Below are positions 1 through 6,223 of a stretch of DNA of 9,622 nt, in pieces. This DNA is from Paratissierella sp033809995 (GTDB lineage: Bacteria; Bacillota; Clostridia; Tissierellales; Tissierellaceae), in assembly GCA_033809995.1 (NCBI GenBank), contig JAPXKQ010000091.1:1-9622 (forward strand), in the 5' to 3' direction. The notes under the pieces are model-generated. The model searched no databases. It was not told the DNA's origin and saw only the letters and a list, made by a program, of their open reading frames with translations. The position numbers were made by a program, and so were the translations under genes. How positions within the stretch are numbered: position 1 is the first letter of the stretch; each line of letters opens with the position of its first letter.

Positions 1-278
1 CCTTGACGCATGTGTATTTCTGCATAATAGGTACTATTTTCTATTTTAGTTATAACAACCTTTTCAAGTTTAGCTCCTAATTCTTCTATAGCAACTTTGA
101 ACAAATCATGAGTCATTGGTCGAGGAGCCTCAATCCCTTCAATAGGCATAAGTATACTTTGAGCCTCTAGTTTTCCTATACTTACAGGTAATACCTTTGT
201 TTCTTCATGGTCCACCAATAATACTAGGAAATCTCCTGTCTGATCTACGCTAATACCTTTAACCTTCACTTCAATCAT
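1..278 (-). CDS. Bifunctional nuclease family protein (DUF151/BFN), 3' end outside window
   Basis: The first 92 codons are present; the C-terminus lies beyond the left edge. The protein begins MIEVKVKGISVD and carries the hallmark stretches of the DUF151 fold: VLPVSIGKLEAQSI at about residues 30-43, then APRPMTHDLFK at about 51-61, then ELGAKLEKVVIT. In this family the conserved Glu/Ala and the PRPxTHDL segment shape the domain for which combined DNase and RNase activity has been reported in plants; the bacterial role is poorly known. The ATG at 278 is preceded by a GGGGTG ribosome binding site (286-289 on the plus strand as CCCC) about seven bases away, and the frame has no earlier start. 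It is likely an ordinary chromosomal gene flanking the accessory region. The family call is firm; the cellular function is not. Confidence 0.85.
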   Translation of the reverse strand, partial: MIEVKVKGISVDQTGDFLVLLVDHEETKVLPVSIGKLEAQSILMPIEGIEAPRPMTHDLFKVAIEELGAKLEKVVITKIENSTYYAEIHMRQ

Positions 279-344
279 TTTTACACCCCATTTTATGGTA
301 AAAACACATTATAACTACATAAATAATAATTCTTCTTATAGTAG

Positions 345-399
345 ATTCTATCATAATATTTAATGACGTCAAATTATATTTATAAAATGATAGTGTCAA
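345..399 (-). promoter_or_regulatory. Two overlapping candidate promoters for the DUF151 gene
   Basis: On the minus strand, TTGACG (372-367) and TAGAAT (350-345) are separated by 16 bases, a good sigma-70/SigA arrangement. Just upstream, TTGACA (399-394) and TATAAT (378-373) both match consensus but with a 15-base spacer, which is short. Either would give a leader of roughly 60-90 bases before the ATG at 278. Evidence is by eye only, in AT-rich DNA where chance matches are common. Confidence 0.45.
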
Positions 400-493
400 G
401 TAATTGTTGGAAATGAATAATTAGAATATCCCCATATTTTATTAATACAACTAATATGCACATTTACGCAAAACAACCTTATAATTTATTTAT

Positions 494-633
494 ATAATAT
501 TATTTTTTGCATTTCCATTTTACATTGATATTTTTATTCTTCAAGGGTAAAGGCTAAAGCCCTTGCTGTTGCAAGCCCTTGACTACATAAAAAATATCAA
601 TGTTGTTTAGTTTTTAGCAAAAAGAAATATTAT
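494..633. repeat. Long imperfect palindrome, possible MITE or transposon-end remnant
   Basis: The two arms are nearly reverse complements over two blocks. An inner block, 522-547 against 576-603, shares ACATTGATATTTTT and TCAAGGG; an outer block, 494-510 against 617-633, shares ATAATATT and TTTTTGC. The centre holds a small perfect hairpin: CTTGC at 562-566, loop TGTT, GCAAG at 571-575. A second possible hairpin pairs AAGGG (543-547) with CCCTT (560-564), so the folded form could be a three-way junction. The element begins eight bases beyond the stop of the transposase fragment at 641. Length of about 140 bases, terminal inverted symmetry and lack of coding capacity fit a MITE, but I see no clear target-site duplication. 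It could also act as a bidirectional terminator or be a transposon end. Confidence 0.6.
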
Positions 634-640
634 TTGTTTT

Positions 641-1060
641 CTATATACTAGATTCCGTTTGTTCAATTATTATATCAAAAAGCACATCCATTCTATCATT
701 TGGCTCTAGACCTAATATCTCATCTGATAAATATGCATATTCACCATTCCATTTATTTTTATAATCAGTCCTTTTATAGTTGACATCACCAAATATTGTG
801 ATTAAAGTTTTTTCTACATCTCTTTTTTCAATATTATATCCTTTTTTCTTTCTAGCCTCTGGATCTCTCACTATATCATCTATCGTTTCTAATATATGTT
901 TTACAAACATTATTCCTATTTCATCTAACATTTCCTCAAGTTTTTTATTAACTTCTGATATTTCTCCCTTCCCCTTTACAATATCATCAATCAGCTTACC
1001 CATAACTTTTTCATAGTCAGTAATGACTTTTCCCATAATTTCATGTATAATAGTATTCAT
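641..1060 (-). pseudogene. Truncated ISLre2-family (UPF0236) transposase, N-terminal fragment
   Basis: This encodes 139 residues starting at ATG 1060. The sequence looks like the N-terminal part of ISLre2-family transposases: a helical, charged beginning with many Glu/Lys, then GYNIEKRDVEKTL, a GDVNYKRTDYKNK segment (family pattern FGEVxYKRxYY) near residues 90-102, and YAYLSDEILGLEPNDR near 109-124. Full-length members are about 450-480 residues, so the catalytic part is missing; the frame runs into a stop at 641 after a divergent tail (IIEQTESSI). It is therefore a remnant, cut near the palindrome at 494-633, rather than a working transposase. The family call rests on memory of the pattern. 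The fragment could still produce a short protein. Confidence 0.65.
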
Positions 1061-1190
1061 AAGAACAACTTCTTTCTTTTGATAGAGGTTATTGGCTTAC
1101 ACATTAATCATATCATAAGGAGTTATTCTTTTTTTGTTTTTAACCTACAATTATTTTACACTAACCATATAGGGTAACTCATGACTGAAG
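1061..1190. other. Noncoding stretch, probable leader and outer end of the ISLre2 remnant
   Basis: No gene is visible. On the minus strand, upstream of the transposase start, the sequence GGTTAGTGTAAAATAATTG (about 1167-1149) is followed by a run of A. Its GTGTAAAATA core resembles, from memory, ends of ISLre2-type elements, so the original outer end of the element may lie at about 1165-1176. No partner end was found with certainty; AATGTAAAAT at the palindrome's left arm is a weak candidate. Confidence 0.3.
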
Positions 1191-1397
1191 TCACAAGTGT
1201 GCATTGCATTTTATCAAATTAACAATTACTAAAATCCCAATAGCTATAGTAGATATTACTGAACCCTCCCTGCTTCCTTCCTCTACTCCTGCTGCATTTT
1301 GGGCTACAGCTGTGGCAGTGCAATGAATTATATAGGTAACATTAACATAATAAACACTTTCTAGATTAAATTTATATATTCCAAATATTATTTTCAC
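1191..1397 (-). CDS. Doubtful small hydrophobic protein, 68 aa
   Basis: A GTG-initiated frame of 68 codons without a recognisable ribosome binding site. The first 25 residues are AT-rich and look non-coding. The later part is locally richer in G and C and reads more like protein: an Ala-rich TATAVAQNAAG, a charged EEGSREG turn, then a hydrophobic helix ISTIAIGILVIVNLIK ending in CNAHL. The overlapping frame on the other strand is also open here, so coding is uncertain. It overlaps the end of the HEPN-like pseudogene by 26 bases. It could be a small membrane or bacteriocin-like peptide, a gene fragment, or chance. I do not recognise it. Confidence 0.2.
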   Translation of the reverse strand: MKIIFGIYKFNLESVYYVNVTYIIHCTATAVAQNAAGVEEGSREGSVISTIAIGILVIVNLIKCNAHL

Positions 1398-2056
1398 TTA
1401 TATATTTATTCAACGACTCCTTTTTTATAAATTGATTTATACTGAAATTACAGCAAGTACAAGTTGCTTCTCTAAATGTATTAAAAACATCGCTTATATA
1501 ATAATTCCCTTCACATTTATCATAACTATATCCTTCATCAATATAACAAACTAAAGTTTCCAAACCACAATATGGGCTTTTTCTACTTTGTATTAAAGAA
1601 TATATAGCCCTCTATGGATAATCCTATTTCTTAAAGTATTTAATTTTTTGATTGATTCTATTTCTTTATTTATAAATTTATATTTTGGATTTACAATATC
1701 ATTACCCAATAATTTTTCAAATATCTCCAATGCCCTAGAAAATCCTACAGTCTTAATCTTCTCCTCTTCATTTTTAATTAACTTACATAAAATATAAAAA
1801 TCCTTTACAAAATCTAAAACTAACAATTCATCTATATTTCTAATTATTGATTTTAATATAATTCAAAAAAATGGTGAAAGTGAATTATTGTTTCTACAAA
1901 CTGCTCATTTTCCTCCAATTGTTCTTCTTTTTTTATTAAATTAAAATTATTCCTCATTGAATTATAGGTAGAAAAATAGGATTTTAGTGCAAGTTTAAGT
2001 GTATAAAATGATATACTTTCTATATTTTTATTAATATTATTATAAAATAGTTACAT
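1372..2056 (-). pseudogene. Frameshifted HEPN-like protein gene (three segments)
   Basis: Three consecutive minus-strand frames read as one decayed protein. Segment A (2050-1853) includes KSYFSTYNSMRNNF and FVETIIHFHHFFELY. Segment B (about 1859-1593) continues with LKSIIRNIDELL, a helical Lys/Glu-rich stretch and the motif LRNRIIHRG. Segment C (about 1609-1372) reads SPYCGLETLVCYIDEG and ends with several cysteines (ATCTCCNF). Each change of frame needs one indel: near 1855-1860 and near 1593-1610. The ATG at 2056 in frame with A is followed at once by a TAA, so the start may also be lost. RxxxxH (RNRIIH) in an all-helical protein is typical of HEPN domains, which are often RNases in defence and toxin-antitoxin systems. 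HEPN is an inference from the motif and helicity. The whole would have been about 220-230 residues. Confidence 0.55.
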
Positions 2057-2090
2057 TCCAAACAATTTTATATGTAGTATAATGTGGATA

Positions 2091-2119
2091 GCTATACTAA
2101 TAGGACAATTAAATTTCAA
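2091..2119 (-). promoter_or_regulatory. Candidate promoter upstream of the HEPN-like pseudogene
   Basis: On the minus strand TTGAAA (2119-2114) and TATAGC (2096-2091) are spaced by exactly 17 bases, and the pseudogene begins about 35 bases further on. This suggests that the decayed gene once had its own promoter rather than reading on from the operon. The match is by eye in AT-rich DNA. I see no clear intrinsic terminator between the NERD gene stop at 2146 and this site. Confidence 0.35.
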
Positions 2120-2145
2120 CTAATATAGTTTTACTATTTAATATT

Positions 2146-2856
2146 CTATCTTTGTTTGTACCCCATTACATTATCTATATGCTCTCTTTTTAACTCTTCC
2201 GAAACATTTGTATATGGCTTCAAAGTATTATATATATTTATAATTTCCTCCGGAGATATAACCTGATTTAATCCATTCATAATATTTTTCATAATATCTA
2301 CAAGTTCTTCTCTTTTCACTACATATACATTGTCAGAATAAGTTTGTATTTTTTTTAAAGTGCATCTTTCACTAAAAACTATTATAGAACTATAGTTTTC
2401 GTCCTTGATATTATAGCCTTTATACTTCAATAGCTCTTTCAAGTACTTTATATGACTATTATTTTGCCATATTGGGTTATAAAACTTTTCTTTTGTGCCA
2501 TTTTTAAATGTTTGAGTCCAAAATCTGTCCTTTTCATCCCCAAAAATCCAACCACTATAATTCTTAGATTCTATAACATATATTCCTGTTTGGTGAATAA
2601 ATATTAAATCTATTTCTGTTGTAGTACCATCTTCTTTGGGGATATATACATTAGCCAACTTTTTTGAATATCCACCTAACTCTCCTAACTTTTCGAAAGT
2701 TAAATATTCACCATTAAAACCTTTATCAAACCTAACTTGAGAATAACTTCTGTTTGTTTCTTTTTTATAGCTACTTCTTTCATACTTTCTCTTATCAATA
2801 AAAAAGTATATTATTAAGACTACTACAAAAATAAATAATAAAATAATAAAAATCAC
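2146..2856 (-). CDS. Membrane-anchored NERD-domain protein (putative nuclease)
   Basis: This is 236 residues. Residues 1-20 (IFIILLFIFVVVLIIYFF) form one N-terminal transmembrane helix followed by a basic stretch (DKRKYERSSYKK), placing the rest in the cytoplasm. The NERD domain occupies about 43-160: GFNGE (46-50), TEIDLIFI (80-87), IYVIESKNYSG (92-102), then NPIWQN near 127-132. The E...EID...ExK layout matches the restriction-endonuclease-like metal-binding core, with Glu50, Asp83, Glu96 and Lys98 as expected catalytic residues, so the active site looks intact. Nuclease activity is predicted for the family rather than shown here. It follows the RAMP gene by 30 bases and is probably cotranscribed. 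The only in-frame canonical start is GTG 2856, but the ribosome binding site AGGGG abuts or overlaps it, so initiation is odd. An ATT start a few codons in would fit that site better. Confidence 0.85.
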   Translation of the reverse strand: MIFIILLFIFVVVLIIYFFIDKRKYERSSYKKETNRSYSQVRFDKGFNGEYLTFEKLGELGGYSKKLANVYIPKEDGTTTEIDLIFIHQTGIYVIESKNYSGWIFGDEKDRFWTQTFKNGTKEKFYNPIWQNNSHIKYLKELLKYKGYNIKDENYSSIIVFSERCTLKKIQTYSDNVYVVKREELVDIMKNIMNGLNQVISPEEIINIYNTLKPYTNVSEELKREHIDNVMGYKQR

Positions 2857-2886
2857 CCCTTTTTACAATTAATATTTATGTTTTGT

Positions 2887-4352
2887 TTATTTATTTTTAT
2901 TTCTTCCATTAGCAGTTTCTTTATAATAAGGCAATGTTAAATCTTTTTCTGTTACTTTACATAATGTTTTATTTATTTTAGGCTTAGTCCCCTTTCCTCC
3001 ATTAACACATTTATTGGCTATAAACCAATTGTAAATAGTTTCTTTCTCCTTTCTATCTATAGCTTTTGGATAAGAAATCCTACCCTTTACACTATTTAAA
3101 TTTGTCGCTATTTTTACTTCTCGCAAAACATCATCATTAAATTTAGGTAAATCTATTTCTATATCCTCATATCTATATGCATTATCAAGTGTATCTAAAT
3201 TTATAATTCTCTGTTTTACTGAATTAACAACTATCTTTACACTTCCTAGACCTAAAGGTTTTCCCATACCCATTTTGTGACAATAATTTGATTGTCCACT
3301 GTTATCTCCTAAATTCAAAACCCAAACTAATTTATTTAATTCATCTTTTGTAATCCTTTCAAAAAATACTTTAAATTCAAATTTTACTCCTTTTTTCACT
3401 GGTCTTATAGTGACATTCATTTTATTGCATTTGTTATTTTTCATTGTTAATCCTTCTCTATGATGCCAATAAAACTTTCGTCCTCTCAATTTAGGCTCAA
3501 AACCCTTAATTTTAATTTTTCTATTTCCACTCCATTTTGCAGCATAATCGTATGTCCATATTTCAGCATCTATTAAATCTTTTCTTGGAGATTCCACATA
3601 AAATTCTGTAGAAGATATTCTTGGTGTAGCTAATTCCTGTAAAGTAACTATATCATCATAAATTCCATTATCATTAGATTTATATCTTCCATCTGTAAAC
3701 CTAATCCTAGATGCATTGGCTTCTTGTCCTACCATCCCAAACAAACTACAAGCATCACATAATTTACTTATATCATCACAAGGATTATAATCACCCATAT
3801 CTTTTAAAATCTTTTCAATTGTATTGTAATAAACTTCCCTTTGCCCATTAGAATAATCTTTTTTACTAAATTGTTTATTAGGATCCTTCTTACATTCCTT
3901 ATACTTTGCCATAAATTTTTCACTATCATATAAAACATATTGATTATCTTCTTTTTTTATTATCCCTGGCTTACTTGTATCTGGCATTCTCTTTGACAAA
4001 ATTATTTTATCATCTATTACCGAAAAGCAAGAATTTGTTAAAGCCTCATATATAGCTCTTATGGTACCTCTTATAGAACTACCTGGAATTACTGGTTCTT
4101 TTACATCTTTATAGCTAATTTTGTTTAAATCTTCATAAGAAAAAAATCATAAGATTTATGCTCTTTATCTTCACATTCAATATTTAACGCATTTTTATTT
4201 GTTGTATTAGGTATGAATATAGATGTCCTAGTAATCAAAGTACAATCTATAACTCCCGATATAAGTTCTCTATTCTTAACAATTTCTTTTATATTGTTAT
4301 CTTTTTTGCATTTCCCATAAACTGATATAAAATTGTATGGATTTACAAACAT
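2887..4352 (-). CDS. RAMP-superfamily protein, TIGR03986-like CRISPR-associated family, split by a -1 frameshift at T7
   Basis: Two frames join into one 488-residue protein. The N-terminal frame starts at ATG 4352 with GGAG five bases upstream and reads MFVNPYNFISVYGK, then LISGVIDCTLITRTSIFIPN, the usual first strand of the RAMP ferredoxin-like fold. It runs to a stop at 4125. After moving back one base at the T run (4146-4140) the reading is SYEDLNKI, then VIPGSSIRGTIRA (joined residues 88-100), the classic RAMP IPGSSxRG motif. Next come CDACSLFG (199-206, matching CxxCxLFG), LRGRKFYWHH (289-298) and a Gly-rich loop MGKPLGLGSVKI (363-374). These fit TIGR03986-type RAMPs, relatives of Csm3/Cmr RNA-binding subunits. 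The frame from 3999 alone lacks the IPGSS motif, so a TTG start there is unlikely. A working protein needs slippage or a corrected base; otherwise this is a recent pseudogene. RNA or crRNA-like binding is inferred; no cas10 or repeats are in view. Confidence 0.75.
4140..4146 (-). other. Slippery T7 run at the RAMP frameshift
   Basis: Seven T on the coding strand are read GAT TTT TTT in the first frame, giving the heptamer T TTT TTT, an ideal -1 slippage sequence (X XXY YYZ). Moving back one base reads TCT TAT GAA and enters the long downstream frame; without slippage, translation ends at TAA 4127-4125, 12 bases later. One extra T by transcriptional slippage, or eight T in the true genome, gives the same protein. 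No obvious stimulatory hairpin was seen downstream. Recoding, phase variation, mutation and sequencing error all remain possible. Confidence 0.6.
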
Positions 4353-4366
4353 TTGCACTCCAAAAA

Positions 4367-4426
4367 TGCAAAAAGATCCGTCCCCAATGCACGTATGCAC
4401 TGCAAAAAGATCCGTCCCTAATGCAC
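4367..4426 (-). repeat. Two direct copies of a 26-base repeat in the drmB-RAMP spacer
   Basis: Copy 1 is at 4367-4392 and copy 2 at 4401-4426, starting 34 bases apart and differing at one base. On the coding strand the core is GGGACGGATCTTTTTGCA, preceded by GTGCATT. From memory, GGGGACGG-TTC/ATC-TTTTTGCA sequences recur around small mobile elements (REP-associated tyrosine transposases) in Clostridia, so this may be a residue of such an element; that link is inference. The pentamer GTGCA occurs five times on the coding strand between the drmB stop and the RAMP start. Confidence 0.6.
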
Positions 4427-4440
4427 TAATGCACATGTGG

Positions 4441-6222
4441 CTATGAACTAAAAAAGCCTATATTTTTATTTTCCAATGTTCCTATCAATGTAGCTCTATC
4501 CAAAAAAAGATTTCGCATTTCACAGCTGGTTTCTGGTAATAATGCACAAGAGTGGCAGGCTGATAAATTTAAAGAATTTAATCCTTGTCCCCCTGATTGT
4601 ATACACAAGGGATCTGAAGAGCACCATCTGCTCTTATCCAATGTTTTTTTAATTGTATTTTCTATATTGCTGCCTCTACCTTGACTTACCAAGCCCCCAA
4701 GGCTTCCTTCTGAATCTGGGGAAGCAGTGTATATGAATATTCCTTCCATTTCATATAACTTGTCCCCTTGAACTTCTGTTGTATATATACGTTCCTTCAA
4801 TGCAGAAGCTGAATAGCCACATTGTAATGTTATTTGCCGTATTAACAGATGAGAAAAAGTATGAAGAAATACATATCGAGGAGAAAACCTATCGCAGTGA
4901 AAATTAGCTCTAGCCTTATTGGCTTCTAGTATTCTCATTCTTTCTATTACTTCTTCTCTTTCTTCCCATTGACGTAGTTTTTCTCCATTAAACTTTATAA
5001 AAATACCCTCTCCCCAAAACTCAACTGCAGGTAACCAGTTTTTCTTACTACTACTTAGTGGAGCTACTTTATCCTTATCATTTTCAAATTCATCTCCAGG
5101 CCTTATCCTTCTAAATCCTGTTAGAACCAATACTTCTTTTATCCTTTTAGCTAAAACTATTTGGTCAATATACTCCCTAAGGGATTCAGGTACTTCTTCT
5201 GATTCTATTACAAAATCAGCACTACTATTATTTCCCTGGCAAAATGCTTTGTATTCATCAATTCTTATATCAATATCCAGTTTTGGTTCTGGATCCCTAT
5301 AGTTATCTAATCGATGGATTATTTGCCTTTTTAGTTCTTCATAGCTACATTTTAGCTTTTTTGTAATTCCAGTAAACTTTATAAAAAAATCTAGCTCTGT
5401 TTCGTCTTCAATATTTAATTCCCTTAAGGCTCCATCGTGTTTATTCAATTCTTTTTGTATTGCATCACTCCATGGTGGAATTGATAATGCACTAACATGA
5501 TTGGGATAATATATAGTACTACTTCCCCTTTGAATTGTCCTTAGTGATTCTGTACATACTTCCCTATCCTTATCTTTTAGCCAAGGTCTATTCCCACTAC
5601 AAGGATAGCCCTTTAAGGAATTTGGTGAAAAGCTATATTTCATACTCTTAGATTCCTTACAGTTTTTACACCATACGATTATGCTGTCAAGACCTCCAGT
5701 TTCTTTTCTATAAAATAATCTTAAATCTGGCTTTTCACATTCAATCCTATCCCCATGTACCCACCAATCATATGGAAAATCCTCTATATGACCTTTTTCA
5801 CATGCTACTACAAACCTAGATGGAACAATATTTCTATTACCACACAATGGGCATATTAACCTCTTTCCCCGTTTAAATATCTTATAGTTTCCAATTTTAC
5901 CACAGTTTTCATTGGCACATATTAAAGTTTCAGGAAATCTAAATGCTGGAATATCTCTTGATTTAACAAAGGCATGTCCAGGTACATTATCCCGGGATTT
6001 TGGTTTCACAAAAAAATCTACATTTAATAACTTTTGCAAATTTATTTCCTGTATTATATATTGTTCTTCTTTATAATGATGCCAAAAATCTGTTCCAGCA
6101 ATTATTACAGAAGCATTTGGTAAATCTACCAATGATCCACATCCAAAGGTTGTTATCATCTGGGTTTGTCTCATTTCTCCTACTACTTGTTTAGTCTTTG
6201 GATCATCAGAATAAAGATTCAT
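4441..6222 (-). CDS. drmB: DrmB-like DISARM protein (DUF1998)
   Basis: This is 593 residues from ATG 6222. A second ATG at 6231 is in frame, but the GGAGG (6236-6232) touches it directly, whereas it sits nine bases from 6222, so the shorter start is preferred. The start lies one base after the drmA stop, suggesting coupled translation. Typical features, numbered from 6222: an opening VGEMRQTQMITTFGCGSLVD; a Cys cluster (about C102, C107, C124, C127) followed by VVACEKGHIEDFPYDWW; a further CxxC near 185-188; the DUF1998 core YVFLHTFSHLLIRQ (450-463) with GYSASALKERIY; and a C-terminal Cys set with SACHSCALLPETSCE. In DISARM, DrmB forms a complex with DrmA that engages incoming DNA. The cysteines probably bind zinc. 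The reading frame is intact. Confidence 0.88.
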   Translation of the reverse strand: MNLYSDDPKTKQVVGEMRQTQMITTFGCGSLVDLPNASVIIAGTDFWHHYKEEQYIIQEINLQKLLNVDFFVKPKSRDNVPGHAFVKSRDIPAFRFPETLICANENCGKIGNYKIFKRGKRLICPLCGNRNIVPSRFVVACEKGHIEDFPYDWWVHGDRIECEKPDLRLFYRKETGGLDSIIVWCKNCKESKSMKYSFSPNSLKGYPCSGNRPWLKDKDREVCTESLRTIQRGSSTIYYPNHVSALSIPPWSDAIQKELNKHDGALRELNIEDETELDFFIKFTGITKKLKCSYEELKRQIIHRLDNYRDPEPKLDIDIRIDEYKAFCQGNNSSADFVIESEEVPESLREYIDQIVLAKRIKEVLVLTGFRRIRPGDEFENDKDKVAPLSSSKKNWLPAVEFWGEGIFIKFNGEKLRQWEEREEVIERMRILEANKARANFHCDRFSPRYVFLHTFSHLLIRQITLQCGYSASALKERIYTTEVQGDKLYEMEGIFIYTASPDSEGSLGGLVSQGRGSNIENTIKKTLDKSRWCSSDPLCIQSGGQGLNSLNLSACHSCALLPETSCEMRNLFLDRATLIGTLENKNIGFFSS

Positions 6223-6223
6223 A

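Noticed and set aside
780..1016. Plus-strand open frame of 78 codons
   Set aside because: It lies antisense inside the transposase remnant, is Ser/Ile/Phe-rich as expected for the reverse of a Lys/Glu-rich coding strand, and has no ribosome binding site.
1182..1193. TGACT-GA-AGTCA inverted repeat as terminator or operator
   Set aside because: The stem is five bases with a two-base loop, no T run follows, and such matches are common by chance.
2057..2145. Terminator at the end of the defence operon
   Set aside because: No stem followed by a T run could be drawn on the minus strand; the partial repeats here (CTAATA) are direct, not inverted.
3997..3999. TTG start for a 370-residue RAMP protein
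   Set aside because: The same frame stays open upstream and encodes the conserved IPGSSIRG motif, so beginning here would remove an essential part of the fold.
4367..4426. CRISPR array beside a CRISPR-type RAMP gene
   Set aside because: Only two copies with an 8-base gap are present, far too short for a spacer, and there is no leader.
4353..4436. 28-residue N-terminal extension of the RAMP protein from an ATG at 4436
   Set aside because: It only translates the 26-base repeats; ATG 4352 has a well-placed GGAG and starts at the family-typical NPYNF.
6000..6194. Plus-strand open frame of 64 codons
   Set aside because: It is antisense to the well-supported drmB coding region and has no independent support.
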